A stretch of DNA of 45,568 nucleotides from Candidatus Binatia bacterium (GCA_022824205.1 JAJEAI010000059.1:1-45568), one strand, 5' to 3'; shown: positions 33,600-43,092, counted from the stretch's first letter. Numbers and translations: made by a program. The notes: generated from the sequence alone by a model not told the origin.

Positions 33600-34371
33600 G
33601 CGTGGACTCCTTCTGACGGTCCATTACTTCGGCCGCAAGGCCCAGGTAGCCCTGTGCCCCCTTGGACCTGGGGTCGTACAGCAGGGCGGGCCTGCCGTGG
33701 CTGGGGCTTTCGCTCAGGCGGACGTTTCTGGGAATGACATTTCGAAACACTTGTTCCGGAAAATGGCCGCGGACATCCTCCGCCACCTGCGCGGACAGGT
33801 TGCTGCGGGCATCGTACATGCAGAGAACGACCCCTTCGAGCTTCAAATCCGGATTGTATGCATCCTGCACACGTTTCATCGTATCAAGAATCGCGCTGAG
33901 ACCTTCAAGCGCATAGTACTCGCACTGTAGCGGTACCAGCAGCGAATCCGCGGCGACGAGAGCGTTGAGAGTGAGCAAACCCAGGGAGGGCGGGCAATCC
34001 AGAAGTATATAGTCGAACCGGTGCTTGACCGTCTCCAGGGCGTCCCGGAGCCTTCCGACCCGGTTCTCCATATCCATCAGCCGTAATTCGGCGCTAACGA
34101 GGTCACGGTTGGCCGGCAGGAGGAACAGGAGGGGCAACTCTGTCGCGCACAGGGCCTCGGTGGCAAAACAGTCCTCGAGCATCACGTCGTAGATGCTCTT
34201 GTTGAGAGCGTCCCGGTCGATCCCGAAACCCGTGGTGCTGTTGCTTTGTGGGTCCATGTCCACCAGGAGCGTACGTTTGCTGGCGACCGCCAGGGACGCG
34301 CCGAGATTCACGGCGGTGGTGGTCTTCCCGACACCGCCCTTCTGACTGGCTATGGCGATTATCTTTCCCAA
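33586..34371 (-). CDS. parA: Chromosome partitioning ATPase ParA/Soj
   Basis: 261 aa. The deviant Walker A KGGVGKTT is at 11-18 in IIAIASQKGGVGKTT. LLVDMDPQSNSTTGFG and YILLDCPPSLGLLTLNAL follow. It is an ATP-dependent DNA-binding partner that moves ParB-parS complexes. The start is a TTG giving LGKIIAIASQ, which matches the family N-terminus. No ATG is available in a sensible place. An AT-rich stretch (34372-34395) precedes it. Confidence 0.96.
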   Translation of the reverse strand: MGKIIAIASQKGGVGKTTTAVNLGASLAVASKRTLLVDMDPQSNSTTGFGIDRDALNKSIYDVMLEDCFATEALCATELPLLFLLPANRDLVSAELRLMDMENRVGRLRDALETVKHRFDYILLDCPPSLGLLTLNALVAADSLLVPLQCEYYALEGLSAILDTMKRVQDAYNPDLKLEGVVLCMYDARSNLSAQVAEDVRGHFPEQVFRNVIPRNVRLSESPSHGRPALLYDPRSKGAQGYLGLAAEVMDRQKESTHAEA

Positions 34372-34456
34372 AACTCTTTAATATTCAATAAGTTGAGGCA
34401 AGGGAGGCTATTCCGATCTTGTAACACGCCAGGGCTTCGAAGGGAAGCCTCACGCA

Positions 34457-34472
34457 TGTTTCACGTGAAACA
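34457..34472. promoter_or_regulatory. parS: parS centromere site 1
   Basis: TGTTTCACGTGAAACA, the perfect 16-bp palindromic bacterial parS consensus, in the 192-bp gap between rsmG and parA. It is the binding site of the ParB encoded 0.9 kb away and marks an origin-proximal region. Confidence 0.95.
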
Positions 34473-34563
34473 CCGAACCCTGAACCCGCGAAACATGGTT
34501 ACGTCCTTCGGGTTCGTTTCGCGAAGCCTGGCCTGAGCCTGTAGAAGGGTGCTGACCTGCCTG

Positions 34564-35229
34564 CTAAACCCTCTTGAAAGTGAGCACTGTCCGTTGCTCG
34601 CCTCCGAAAGGGAGGGGGAACTGCACCGTGCGACCTTCCGCGAATCCATAATGCGAGAAGCACCCTCGAAGTTCATCCAATACGACCGGTCCCTTGGGGC
34701 CCTGCATGAGAACGCCTGAACCGCCCGGACCGAGGAGTTCGCCGCTCGCCTTGACGAACCCCGGGATGTCGGAGAACCCGCGGGTGACGGTTTCCATCAT
34801 CGGGGGGAGGCCTGCGGTCGGCAAGTCCTCGACACGACCCTCGATCACGTGAGTATTCGCCAAGTCGAGCTCGCGAATGACGTGCCGCAGGAAGTTCGCT
34901 CGTTTTCGTCGCGGTTCGACCAGATAGACCGGTTTCTCCGGAGAGACAAGCTTTATGGGGATTCCAGGGAAACCCGCTCCGCTGCCGATGTCCATGAGTG
35001 CATCGGCGCGACTCAAGAGGGGCACGACCGAAAGAGAGTCCAGGAAATGCAGCCGCACGACGAGCGGGGCTTCACGGATCGCGGTGAGGTTGAGGCGGGC
35101 GCCCCAGACGGAAAGGAGCGATCGGTAGCTCGCAAAGGCCGCGATCTGGTGAGGAGACAAGACCAGATCGAAGGATCTCGCGCCTTCGATCAGAAGTTGC
35201 TCGTCGTTGAAGAGGTCTTTGCGAGGCAC
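34564..35229 (-). CDS. rsmG: 16S rRNA m7G527 methyltransferase RsmG
   Basis: 221 aa. The SAM-binding motif DIGSGAGFPGIPI is at 80-92. NLTAIRE and HFLDSLSV before it and VEPRRKRANFLRHVIREL after it are the RsmG signatures. It methylates G527 of 16S rRNA (loss gives low-level streptomycin resistance in other species). The start is GTG 35229, with no strong ribosome binding site. It lies between mnmG and parA as in many origin clusters. Confidence 0.95.
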   Translation of the reverse strand: MPRKDLFNDEQLLIEGARSFDLVLSPHQIAAFASYRSLLSVWGARLNLTAIREAPLVVRLHFLDSLSVVPLLSRADALMDIGSGAGFPGIPIKLVSPEKPVYLVEPRRKRANFLRHVIRELDLANTHVIEGRVEDLPTAGLPPMMETVTRGFSDIPGFVKASGELLGPGGSGVLMQGPKGPVVLDELRGCFSHYGFAEGRTVQFPLPFGGEQRTVLTFKRV

Positions 35230-35359
35230 CGGTCACAACACCTGGTTTCAGACATCATACCCGCCGCTGCTCGTCATCGCGCCCTTCCGAAAACCAGGAT
35301 GCCCCTCCCTGACTGGTAAGCCAGTTCGCATGAGCCTACTGGTGCCGTCAGGCTTTCCC

Positions 35360-37258
35360 TCAACCCGCCTTCAAGTTGTAGAGGTACAGCGAGAGCACCG
35401 AGATGGCGGCCGGGGTCACCCCCGAGATCCTGTAGGCCTGGCCCAGGGAGCGTGGTCGCACGCGCGTGAGCTTTTCCTTGATCTCGCCCGACAACCCGTC
35501 GATGGTTCCGTAATCGAGATCCTCCGGAAGGGCCACGTTCTCCATCTTCTGGAACCGCTTCAGTCCCTGTGTCTGCCGATCCACGTAACCGCTGTATTTT
35601 ATTGATACTTCCACCTGCTGGGCCACATCGGACGGCACCTCCGTCACATCGGGGCAGAAGGCCTGAAGATCCACGAACGTGAGCTCGGGACGACGGAGCA
35701 GTTGGGCCAGCGGCGTGATGTTGCGAATGGGTGCGGTCCGCAAGGCCTCCAGTTGTGCCTGGACGGTGGGCGACGGATTGACGCGGATGGTTTCCAGCTT
35801 CCTAGTCCACTCGGCGATCTGTTGCTGCTTCCGGACCGTACGATCATGGGCCGCCGGAGTGGCCAAACCGATACGAAAACCCACTTCGCTGAGCCGAAGG
35901 TCTGCGTTGTCCTCCCGGAGCAGCAGCCGGTATTCGGCCCTGGAAGTGAACATCCGGTAGGGCTCGCCGTCCGTCCCCTTGGTGACCAGGTCGTCGATCA
36001 GGACGCCTATGTACGCCTGGTCACGTGAGAGAATGAGCGGGTCTTCGCCCCTGAGGCTGAGACACGCGTTGATGGCCGCCATAAGACCTTGGCCCGCGGC
36101 CTCCTCGTATCCGGTGGTCCCGTTGATCTGACCCGCCAGATACAATCCCCCGATGGCCTTGGTCTCCAGGCTCGGCTTGAGTTGCGTGGGCTCCACGTAG
36201 TCGTACTCGATGGCGTAACCCGGCCGCATGATCTCCGCATTTTCAAGGCCTTGGATGCTGTGCACCATCTCCACCTGGATGTCGAGCGGGAGGCTCGTGG
36301 AGATACCGTTGGGATAGACCTCGACCGTTTCGTACCCCTCGGGTTCCAGGAAGATCTGGTGGCGCTGCTTTTCAGCGAACCGTACGACCTTGTCCTCGAT
36401 GGAGGGACAGTAGCGCGGTCCCCGACTCTGAATCACTCCCGAATACATGGGCGAGCGGTGGATGGCCCCCCGGATGACGTCATGAGTCGTCGGGTTGGTA
36501 TAGGTAATGTGGCAGGGGATCTGTTTCTGTTCGATCCGTTCCGTGCCGAACGAAAACGGCACCGGGTGTTCGTCCCCGTACTGAACATCCAGCTTGGAGT
36601 AGTCAATGGAATCGGCGTGCAAACGGGGACAAGTGCCGGTCTTGAGGCGCCCCAACCGCAAACCGAGCTCGCTCAAGGACTTGCTCAGGCCCTGCGCGGC
36701 GAAATCCCCGGCTCGACCCGCCGAATAGTTGCGGTCGCCGACGTGGATCAGACCTTGCAGGAAGGTACCGGTCGTCAGTATCGTCTTCTTGCCTTCAAAC
36801 ACCTCTCCCATCTCGGTCTCGACCCCCACGACTTCGCCACCGCGGCAGGCGAGCCCTTCCACGCTGGCCTGCTTGAGGGTCAGGTTCTCACAGCGCTCCA
36901 CGACCCGTTTCATTCTCTGGCGGTAGAGCGCCTTGTCCGCCTGGGCGCGGGATGCCCGAACCGCCGGGCCCTTCTTGGTGTTCAGCACGCGAAACTGGAT
37001 GCCGGTCTGGTCGATGGCCCGGGCCATTTCGCCGCCAAGCGCATCGATTTCCTTGACCAAATGGCCCTTTCCGATGCCTCCGATGGCCGGGTTGCAGGAC
37101 ATCTGGCCGATATGGTCCAGGTTGAGCGTCAACATCAACGTGTCGAAACCCATGCGCGCGGCCGCCAGGGCCGCCTCAATGCCTGCGTGCCCGGCGCCCA
37201 CCACGATGACATCGTAGACTCTGCCGGCTCCCCGGTCCGATTGTTTCACGTGAAACAT
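35360..37258 (-). CDS. mnmG: tRNA uridine-5-carboxymethylaminomethyl modification enzyme MnmG
   Basis: 632 aa. It has the FAD-binding [17 protein letters not shown] (21-37), the conserved [56 protein letters not shown] and a C-terminal helical domain. With MnmE it installs the cmnm5 group on the wobble uridine of several tRNAs. The first codons (MFHVKQ) are themselves the parS palindrome, a conserved oddity of origin-proximal mnmG genes. The mnmE stop lies 73 nt upstream. Confidence 0.98.
   Translation of the reverse strand: MFHVKQSDRGAGRVYDVIVVGAGHAGIEAALAAARMGFDTLMLTLNLDHIGQMSCNPAIGGIGKGHLVKEIDALGGEMARAIDQTGIQFRVLNTKKGPAVRASRAQADKALYRQRMKRVVERCENLTLKQASVEGLACRGGEVVGVETEMGEVFEGKKTILTTGTFLQGLIHVGDRNYSAGRAGDFAAQGLSKSLSELGLRLGRLKTGTCPRLHADSIDYSKLDVQYGDEHPVPFSFGTERIEQKQIPCHITYTNPTTHDVIRGAIHRSPMYSGVIQSRGPRYCPSIEDKVVRFAEKQRHQIFLEPEGYETVEVYPNGISTSLPLDIQVEMVHSIQGLENAEIMRPGYAIEYDYVEPTQLKPSLETKAIGGLYLAGQINGTTGYEEAAGQGLMAAINACLSLRGEDPLILSRDQAYIGVLIDDLVTKGTDGEPYRMFTSRAEYRLLLREDNADLRLSEVGFRIGLATPAAHDRTVRKQQQIAEWTRKLETIRVNPSPTVQAQLEALRTAPIRNITPLAQLLRRPELTFVDLQAFCPDVTEVPSDVAQQVEVSIKYSGYVDRQTQGLKRFQKMENVALPEDLDYGTIDGLSGEIKEKLTRVRPRSLGQAYRISGVTPAAISVLSLYLYNLKAG
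37242..37257. promoter_or_regulatory. parS: parS centromere site 2, inside the mnmG start
   Basis: A second perfect TGTTTCACGTGAAACA. It overlaps the mnmG start codon and encodes MFHVK, so the site is constrained both as DNA and as protein. ParB bound here would sit over the mnmG translation-start region. Confidence 0.95.
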
Positions 37259-37331
37259 CCTTTGCTGAATGGCTGGAACCCCAATTGTGACAGATTGCCG
37301 GTCCGACTTCCACGAACCAGCCCGCTGACAC

Positions 37332-38699
37332 CTACTTGCCGATGCAGAATTGCGAAAAGATGCGGTCGAGGATGTCCTCGTTGGTCACGGTACCAATGAT
37401 CTCCTCGAGGCTGTCCCGGGCCTCCTGCAGGTCTACCGCCACGATGTCGGGCGGAAGTCCCTGTTCGATGGCGCGATGTACTTCCACAAGAGCCGCCCTG
37501 GCACGGTCGAGGGCCGCCTTGTGACGCACATTGGTCACGACGATCTCCGGCTCCTCCGCCGAGTCCAGGAAGCAGTCCCGCAAGGAGCCCTTCAAGGCAT
37601 CCAACCCCTCTCCCGTCAAGGCCGACACCCCCACCTGCCGCAAGTCGGGCAACCGGCCCGACACGGTCGAACGGTCGATGCGCTGTTCCAGGTCGGACTT
37701 GTTGAAGACCACGAGTCCCGCCATTCCGCGCACCCGCTCCATCACGTCCATGTCTCCGGTTGCGAGCGGTGCCGAGCCGTCGAGCACCAGCATGCAGCCC
37801 TGGCTCTCGGCGAGCCTCTTCAGCGTCACATCGATGCCTATCTGCTCCACGCCCTCGGTCTCGTCCCGAATTCCCGCCGTATCCCACAGCACCACGGGTA
37901 AGCCCTTGAGGTTCACGGTCTCTTCGATGAAGTCGCGGGTGGTCCCCGGCGTGGACGTGACGATGGCCCGGTCGACCCCCAACAGCGCGTTCAACAGGCT
38001 CGACTTGCCGACGTTCGGCCGGCCCACGATGCACACGCGTACTCCCTCGCGGATCAACCGACCCCATTCGTAGCTGTCGGCGAGAGTGGAAACCCTTTCC
38101 ACCACCTCCGCGACCTTCGCGCCTAACGCATCACGCTGCAACAGCTCGATCTCTTCCTCCGGGAAGTCGATGGCCGCCTCCACCTGTACGAGCGTATCCA
38201 CCAGTTGTTCGCGAAGATCTTGAACCTCCTGCGAAAGGCCGCCCTCCATCTGACCAAGGGCGATCCCGGCCGCCTTGTCGGTGCGTGACCGGATCAGATC
38301 CAGCACCGCCTCGGCCTGCGCCAAATCCACCCGTCCGTTCAAATATGCTCTCTTGGTGAACTCTCCAGGCTCCGCGTGCCGCCCGCCACGCGCGAGCGCC
38401 AGGCCGAGCACCTGTCGCACCACGTACGGACCCCCGTGGCAATGGATCTCCACGGTGTCCTCGCCGGTATAGCTCCGGGGCTCCCGCAGGAAGGCGAACA
38501 TCACCTCGTCCACCACGGCGCCGCTGCCGGGGTCCCGCACCCTCCCGTGATACAGGCGGTGCGATTCCCAGTCAGCATCCTTCCGCACAAGGATTTCCCG
38601 TCCGATGCGCTTGGCATCCGGTCCGCTCAAGCGGACCACGGCCACTCCCCCTTCGCCAGGGGGCGTCGCCACGGCCGCGATGGTATCCGCCCGGTACAT
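37332..38699 (-). CDS. mnmE: tRNA modification GTPase MnmE
   Basis: 455 aa from ATG 38699 ([18 protein letters not shown]), the canonical N-terminus. Longer upstream frames cross the promoter and are rejected. The tetrahydrofolate-binding N-domain is followed by a helical domain carrying an inserted G domain: G1 GRPNVGKS at 226-233, DTAG at 273-276 and NKSD at 333-336. The C-terminal CIGK motif holds the catalytic-type Cys452. It is the partner of MnmG. A GGAG ribosome binding site lies upstream. Confidence 0.98.
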   Translation of the reverse strand: MYRADTIAAVATPPGEGGVAVVRLSGPDAKRIGREILVRKDADWESHRLYHGRVRDPGSGAVVDEVMFAFLREPRSYTGEDTVEIHCHGGPYVVRQVLGLALARGGRHAEPGEFTKRAYLNGRVDLAQAEAVLDLIRSRTDKAAGIALGQMEGGLSQEVQDLREQLVDTLVQVEAAIDFPEEEIELLQRDALGAKVAEVVERVSTLADSYEWGRLIREGVRVCIVGRPNVGKSSLLNALLGVDRAIVTSTPGTTRDFIEETVNLKGLPVVLWDTAGIRDETEGVEQIGIDVTLKRLAESQGCMLVLDGSAPLATGDMDVMERVRGMAGLVVFNKSDLEQRIDRSTVSGRLPDLRQVGVSALTGEGLDALKGSLRDCFLDSAEEPEIVVTNVRHKAALDRARAALVEVHRAIEQGLPPDIVAVDLQEARDSLEEIIGTVTNEDILDRIFSQFCIGK

Positions 38700-38726
38700 C
38701 AGGAAGGACTCCGATCTTCGGGGACC

Positions 38727-38732
38727 ATTATA
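38727..38732 (-). promoter_or_regulatory. -10 box of the mnmE operon
   Basis: A perfect TATAAT on the minus strand, 27 nt upstream of the mnmE ATG. This leaves a leader of about 20 nt that includes the ribosome binding site. At 17 nt upstream there is no good -35 match, so this is a partial promoter call. The gap 38700-38850 is divergent between mnmE and the DAHP synthase gene. Confidence 0.45.
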
Positions 38733-38850
38733 TCCGATTCGGCGCAATCGCGCGTCGGCATCGTCCTGCCGCCGGCACCGGCGGAAACGGACACCAACGC
38801 CACGTATTCGCCTATCCTGAAATACTGTGTTAGATACACCACTTAACGCC

Positions 38851-39909
38851 ATGGAACGGACGACCGAAGACCTCAGAGTCGAAACCCTGCGCCCACTGGT
38901 GCCGCCAATGATCCTGGTCAACGAGGAGTTGCCGATTACCGACCAAGCCACGGCCACGGTGACCAAGGCCCGGCACGATATCGACGAAATCCTCAACGGA
39001 CGGGATCGACGGCTACTGGTAATCGCCGGTCCGTGCTCGATTCACGATACGGACGCGGCCCTCGAATACGCTGGCCGTCTCAAACAGGAAGCCCGCCGCC
39101 TCGCCGACGACCTCTACATCATCATGCGGGTCTACTTCGAGAAGCCGCGCACCACCGTCGGCTGGAAAGGACTGATCAACGACCCCAACCTCGACGGCAA
39201 GTTCAATATAAACAAGGGCTTACGAATTTCCCGGGGGCTCTTGCTGGAGCTCGCGAACATGGGAGTGCCGGCGGGTTCCGAGTTCCTCGACACGATCACC
39301 CCGCAATTCACCGCCGACCTCGTCTCATGGGGCGCCATCGGCGCGCGAACCGCGGAAAGCCAGGTCCACCGCGAACTGGCCTCTGGCCTGTCGATGCCGG
39401 TCGGTTTCAAGAACGGCACCGGCGGCTCGATCCAGATCGCCATCGACGGCGTGCGCGCCGCCCGCCACCCGCATCATTTCCTCGGCGTCACCGATCAGGG
39501 AACCGCCGCGATCATCTCTACGTCCGGGAACGCGAGCTGTCACGTCATCCTGCGCGGCTCGAATGCCGGACCGAACTACGACAGGAGCGTGGTTGACGAA
39601 ACCGCGGACACCCTGCGCGCCGCCGATCTGCCGCATCGCCTCCTCGTGGACTGCAGCCACGGCAACAGCCAGAAGGACTACCGGCGCCAGCCGGAGGTAT
39701 GCGCCGACGTGTGCGCCCAAGTCGCCGCGGGCTCCGACAACATCTGCGGCGTCATGATGGAAAGCCACCTCGTCGCCGGCCGCCAGGACATCGAGCCCGA
39801 CACCCCGCTCACCTACGGCCAGAGCGTTACCGACGCCTGCATCGACTGGGAAACCACCGTCCCCATGCTCGAAGACCTCGCCCGCGCCTCGGCACAGCGG
39901 CGCGCGTAG
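38851..39909 (+). CDS. aroF: 3-deoxy-7-phosphoheptulonate (DAHP) synthase, AroG/F/H class
   Basis: 352 aa from ATG 38851, close to the 350-356 aa of the E. coli isozymes. RLLVIAGPCSIHD (54-66), RVYFEKPRTTVGWKGLIND (93-111), SAIGART-like GAIGARTAESQVHRELASGLSMPVGFKNG, DCSHGNSQKDY and SVTDACIDWE are the class I-alpha signatures. It condenses PEP and erythrose 4-phosphate in the first, usually feedback-regulated, shikimate step. Which isozyme (Phe-, Tyr- or Trp-sensitive) cannot be told. A GTG at 38827 in frame is an alternative start, and neither start has a ribosome binding site. It is the first plus-strand core gene at this end. Confidence 0.95.
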   Translation: MERTTEDLRVETLRPLVPPMILVNEELPITDQATATVTKARHDIDEILNGRDRRLLVIAGPCSIHDTDAALEYAGRLKQEARRLADDLYIIMRVYFEKPRTTVGWKGLINDPNLDGKFNINKGLRISRGLLLELANMGVPAGSEFLDTITPQFTADLVSWGAIGARTAESQVHRELASGLSMPVGFKNGTGGSIQIAIDGVRAARHPHHFLGVTDQGTAAIISTSGNASCHVILRGSNAGPNYDRSVVDETADTLRAADLPHRLLVDCSHGNSQKDYRRQPEVCADVCAQVAAGSDNICGVMMESHLVAGRQDIEPDTPLTYGQSVTDACIDWETTVPMLEDLARASAQRRA

Positions 39910-40141
39910 GAAACGGTTCAAACTCTCCGCGTCGGTCGCCATTCCCTGGACATCGAAGAGACGACTGCTGCTACGTCAAACCTGCGCGGCTCCAACGACG
40001 GTCGTAGGTACGACTGAAGTGATCGGCGCAGTCGCTGGAGCCCTGCCGGTCGCCCATCGGCCGCCCTGTATCCACGGGGCGGACAGACGGCCTGTTCACT
40101 CACCTCTCGAGATCGGTCAATAGCCTCATCAGGTTTTTTGG

Positions 40142-40178
40142 TTGACATAGTCAGGTAAGCATATTAGCCATGCCTGAC
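40142..40178 (+). promoter_or_regulatory. Candidate promoter with overlapping operator upstream of the XRE/M78-PIN cassette
   Basis: A consensus -35 TTGACA (40142-40147) overlaps a 29-bp imperfect palindrome (40150-40178, GTCAGG..CCTGAC arms, 10 of 14 pairs match) that would cover the -10 region. No good -10 is found at 17 nt. The layout suits autoregulation by the downstream HTH protein. Positions 39910-40141 hold no recognisable gene or terminator. Confidence 0.45.
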
Positions 40179-40193
40179 ACAGGGGAGAAGCTG

Positions 40194-40471
40194 ATGAGTG
40201 ACGGCCCACATAGAAGTTTGGCAGGCATTTTGCACTCCCGGTTGGATACGGGGTGTTGGATCGGCCGGTTTCCGACCTTAGCGGATCTCTTGGACTTTCA
40301 CCGAGCACGACGCGGGACAAACTTCAACGGCTCTTGCTCAAGCATGCAGAAGAGTGGCACGGATTTGTCGGTGCCCTCGGTCCAAGTTCGTTCGTCGCTC
40401 AATGGATCGGAAAGGAGAGGTCGCCATGTCACGGCACCATCTGGACGCCGCAGACGTCGGTCGGCGCTTGA
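40194..40471 (+). pseudogene. Small HTH-like gene with a one-base frameshift
   Basis: ATG 40194 follows an AGGGGAG ribosome binding site at 6-nt spacing and reads MSDGPHRSLAGILHSRLDTG. At the run of four Gs near 40246 the frame must move back one base to continue as VLDRPVSDLSGSLGLSPSTT and RDKLQRLLLKHAEEW, which looks like a helix-turn-helix. That frame ends at 40471, inside the next gene. Five Gs would restore one 93-residue protein. It is not recognised as a named family. It could be a decayed third partner of the cassette. Confidence 0.35.
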
Positions 40472-41610
40472 GGATTGCACGCGAGTCCGCGGGGGTCACT
40501 CAAGCGCAGGCCGCGACCGCGATTGCCGTCGCGCGCACTACCGTAGTAGCCATGGAGAAGGGCGAACGTGCGGTTCGCATGGAAGAGATCCAGCCGTTGG
40601 CACGGCTCTACGGCACGTCAGTCAACGCGCTTCTGAAGACCGAGTCCATATACGTCGATCTCGTGCCCCGGTTTCGCCAACTCCCCTCCCGCGATGACGA
40701 CGCGTCGACAGACGCCGCCAAGATCCTGGCGGACCTGGTCCGGGCCGAGGTGGAGCTCGAGAACCTGCTCGGGATCGTTCACCCACGGAACTACCCGCCA
40801 CCACGACCGCTCATGCCGGGAGACGTGCACGTGCAGGCCACAAGTGATGCAACCGAATTGCGCCAACGGCTCGGCCTCGGCTCCGCACCTGTGCGCGACA
40901 TTACGAGTTTGCTCGAGCTCGACCTCGGCATCCGCGTATACGCTCGCCGTCTGGACTCCCGGGTCTCGGGACTGTTCGCCTACGATGAACAGATTGGCGC
41001 CTGCATCCTGCTCAACGCCGCCCATCCGCGCCAGCGCCGGACCATGAGCGCTGCACACGAGCTTGGACATTTCGTCGCGAGTCGCCAATCTCCCGAAGTC
41101 CTTTATCGCGACAGCCGGTCGCAGTCGCGGGCGGAGCGCTACGCCAACGCCTTCGCCCGCGAGTTTCTGGCGCCGGGCCGGGCCGTCATGAAAAAGTTCG
41201 GTGAACTCACCCAAGGGTCGTCCCGTCTGACACGCCGGCACGTGATCCTCCTGGCGCACGCCTTCGGAGTGTCCCGCGAAGCCATGGTTCGCAGACTTGA
41301 AGAACTCGACCTAACCCCGACCGGTGCCTGGGACTGGTTCATGGCAAACGGCGGGATCACCGACGACCAAGCGCGACAAGTGCTCGGCGAGCACGCCGCC
41401 GTGGTCATGGATGATATGGAGGCGGAACGTCCTACCACGCTACGCCTCAGCCTCTTGGCGGCCGAGGCTTGGCGGCAGGAACTGCTGAGCGAAGGACAAC
41501 TCGCGCATCTGTTGAATCTCGACCACGTGGAGTTGCGCGAGATCCTGGACGACGTTGAGGCGGAAGGAGTTGAAGTGGATGGGGAGCCAAAGCTGCTTGG
41601 ACGGGTTTGA
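40426..41610 (+). CDS. XRE-family regulator fused to ImmA/IrrE (M78) metallopeptidase with UPF0175-like tail
   Basis: 394 aa from ATG 40426, with GGAGAGG 5 nt upstream. An XRE helix-turn-helix is at 11-66 (RLRIARESAGVTQAQAATAI, ARTTVVAMEKGER). The zinc peptidase domain is at about 140-290, with HELGH at 211-215 and ERYANAFAREFLAP (Glu237, Glu246). The C-terminal 336-378 (PTTLRLSLLAAEAWRQELLS, EGQLAHLLNLDHVELREIL) resembles the UPF0175 small antitoxins. Such proteins act as cleavable repressors or antitoxins. The 3' end overlaps the PIN gene by 32 nt, so the two are coupled. The antitoxin role is inferred. Confidence 0.85.
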   Translation: MSRHHLDAADVGRRLRIARESAGVTQAQAATAIAVARTTVVAMEKGERAVRMEEIQPLARLYGTSVNALLKTESIYVDLVPRFRQLPSRDDDASTDAAKILADLVRAEVELENLLGIVHPRNYPPPRPLMPGDVHVQATSDATELRQRLGLGSAPVRDITSLLELDLGIRVYARRLDSRVSGLFAYDEQIGACILLNAAHPRQRRTMSAAHELGHFVASRQSPEVLYRDSRSQSRAERYANAFAREFLAPGRAVMKKFGELTQGSSRLTRRHVILLAHAFGVSREAMVRRLEELDLTPTGAWDWFMANGGITDDQARQVLGEHAAVVMDDMEAERPTTLRLSLLAAEAWRQELLSEGQLAHLLNLDHVELREILDDVEAEGVEVDGEPKLLGRV

Positions 41611-42190
41611 CCTACCGGTTGTAGCGGATACGAGCGTGGTCATCAACGTGATTGCGACCGGCCACGCCGAATCCATCCTGGACGCGCTGCCGAACCGGGT
41701 GCTAGTTGTTTCGCAGGTCGGTACGGAGCTTGACTACGGTCGAAACAAAGGCCGCACCAACTCACTCGCACTCGATGCCTTGGCCGATTCGGGTCGCGTC
41801 ACCATCGTGGGGCTGGACCAGCAGGCAACGGGAATTTACATGGACCTCGTTTCCGGCACCGCCGTCCAAACCTTGGGCGACGGCGAAGCCGCGACCATCG
41901 CTTATGCACTGAGGCACAACGCTATCGCTCTCATCGACGAGCGAAAGGCGAACCGTATCTGCAGCCAGCGCTTCTCCGAACTGCCCACCGCCAGTACCGT
42001 CGATCTACTTTTTCACCAGAATGTCCAAGCCAGCTTGACGCAGGACACGCTCATCGAAGCCCTACTCAACGCGTTGCACGTCGGCCGTATGCGAGTGTTG
42101 CCGCATCACTTGACCAGGGTCGTCGACCTCATCGGGCCGGAACGTGCGCGGCAATTTCCTTCTCTACCGGCCTCCGTACGACGCGCCTGA
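41579..42190 (+). CDS. PIN-domain protein, probable ribonuclease toxin (DUF3368-like)
   Basis: 203 aa from ATG 41579, with AAGGAG 9 nt upstream. An in-frame TTG at 41555 is less likely. The PIN acidic residues are Asp17 in VVADTSVVIN, Glu50 in VGTELDYG, Asp101/Glu103 in LGDGEAATIAYAL and Asp120 in ALIDERKANRI. The order and spacing match PIN proteins of the DUF3368/COG2405 type, whose usual partners are UPF0175 antitoxins. A helical C-terminal extension (about 140-203) follows. It overlaps the XRE/M78 gene. Confidence 0.82.
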   Translation: MGSQSCLDGFDLPVVADTSVVINVIATGHAESILDALPNRVLVVSQVGTELDYGRNKGRTNSLALDALADSGRVTIVGLDQQATGIYMDLVSGTAVQTLGDGEAATIAYALRHNAIALIDERKANRICSQRFSELPTASTVDLLFHQNVQASLTQDTLIEALLNALHVGRMRVLPHHLTRVVDLIGPERARQFPSLPASVRRA

Positions 42191-42235
42191 TGCCGAGACC
42201 AATATACCCCAACCGCAAAACGCGCCTCCAGGGTC

Positions 42236-42675
42236 AAGACGACTCTAACCAAGCGGCCCGTCGAGGCCTTGGCGCCCGCCACCCGCCCCTTCATTGCATG
42301 GGACGAGCGGCTCACGGGCTTCGTCGTGAGGGTCCAGCCCTCCGGCGCCAAAACAACTACCGCACGGCTCCAGAGGTCGAAAGGCCCCTAACAAGCGTGT
42401 CACCCTCGGACGCTTCGGACGCATCACCCCGGATCAGGCAAGGCGCATGGCTCAAGAGACGCTCGGCAAGGTCGCTGGGGGCTGAGACCCGGCAGAAGAA
42501 CGCACCGCATTCCCACCCTCGCCCAAGCCTTCGAGAACTACATGGACGCCAACCCCAGGCGCAAGCCCCGGACCGTCGGCATCTACCGCCAGAACCTTCG
42601 TGTGTACTTCGGCGACTGGCTCGCCCGGCCCCTCGACGCTATCGACCGGCGCGACGTCGAGGCCCGTTTCAACGC
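42236..42675 (+). pseudogene. Remnant of a tyrosine recombinase (DUF4102-type phage integrase)
   Basis: Three frames together read TLTKRPVEALAPATRPFIAWDE (frame of 42236), then NKRVTLGRFGRITPDQARRM (from 42390, another frame), then IPTLAQAFENYMDANPRRKPR and VYFGDWLARPLDAIDRRDVEARF (from 42509, back in the first frame). This is the N-terminal DUF4102 arm-binding domain and the start of the core-binding domain of an integrase. It has two frameshifts and no start codon. The catalytic C-terminal domain is missing, replaced at about 42676 by an IS256-type fragment. Confidence 0.75.
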
Positions 42676-43092
42676 GGCCTCGGCGATCCCCTGCTGGTGG
42701 TCTCGGACGGCGCGCCGGGCATCATCAAGGCCATCGAGACCTGCTTCCCGCGATCGGCGCGTCAGCGCTGCCTCGGACACCGCTTGAGGAACCTGGTCGC
42801 CAAGACGCCCGAAGATATGTGGCCGGAGTTCAAGGCCCGGGTCACCGCCGCCTACCAAGCCCCTTCCCGCGCCATCGCACGCGAACTCGCCGCGGGGGTG
42901 GTCACCGACTACCAGACCCAACTGCCCACCACCACCGCCTGCTTCGTGGATGACTTCGAGGCCTGCATCGCGCACTTGCGCATGCCCATCACCCATCGCC
43001 GTGCCATCCGTACCACCAACCTCCTGGAGCGGCTGTTTGTCGAGGAACGACGGCTCAAGATTTTATCGCTTTACGCTAACAACTTTGCTTGA
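42676..43092 (+). mobile_element. IS256-family (mutator) transposase remnant
   Basis: One open frame of about 130 residues reads GLGDPLLVVSDGAPGIIKAI, PRSARQRCLGHRLRNLVAK, WPEFKARVTAAYQAPSRAIA, ACFVDDFEACIAHLRMP, RRAIRTTNLLERLF and EERR. This is the C-terminal half of IS256-type transposases. The N-terminal half is missing and replaced by integrase sequence. After EERR the similarity stops and the frame ends at 43092 in unrelated sequence. No terminal inverted repeats were found. It is inactive. Confidence 0.85.

Noticed and set aside
34456..34536. Short plus-strand frame starting MFHVKHR at parS site 1
   Set aside because: It arises from the parS palindrome. It lacks a ribosome binding site and similarity to anything.
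42190..43092. A single 300-residue gene across the integrase and transposase remnants
   Set aside because: Only its second half matches transposase. The first half is an out-of-frame reading of integrase sequence, so the continuous frame is accidental.
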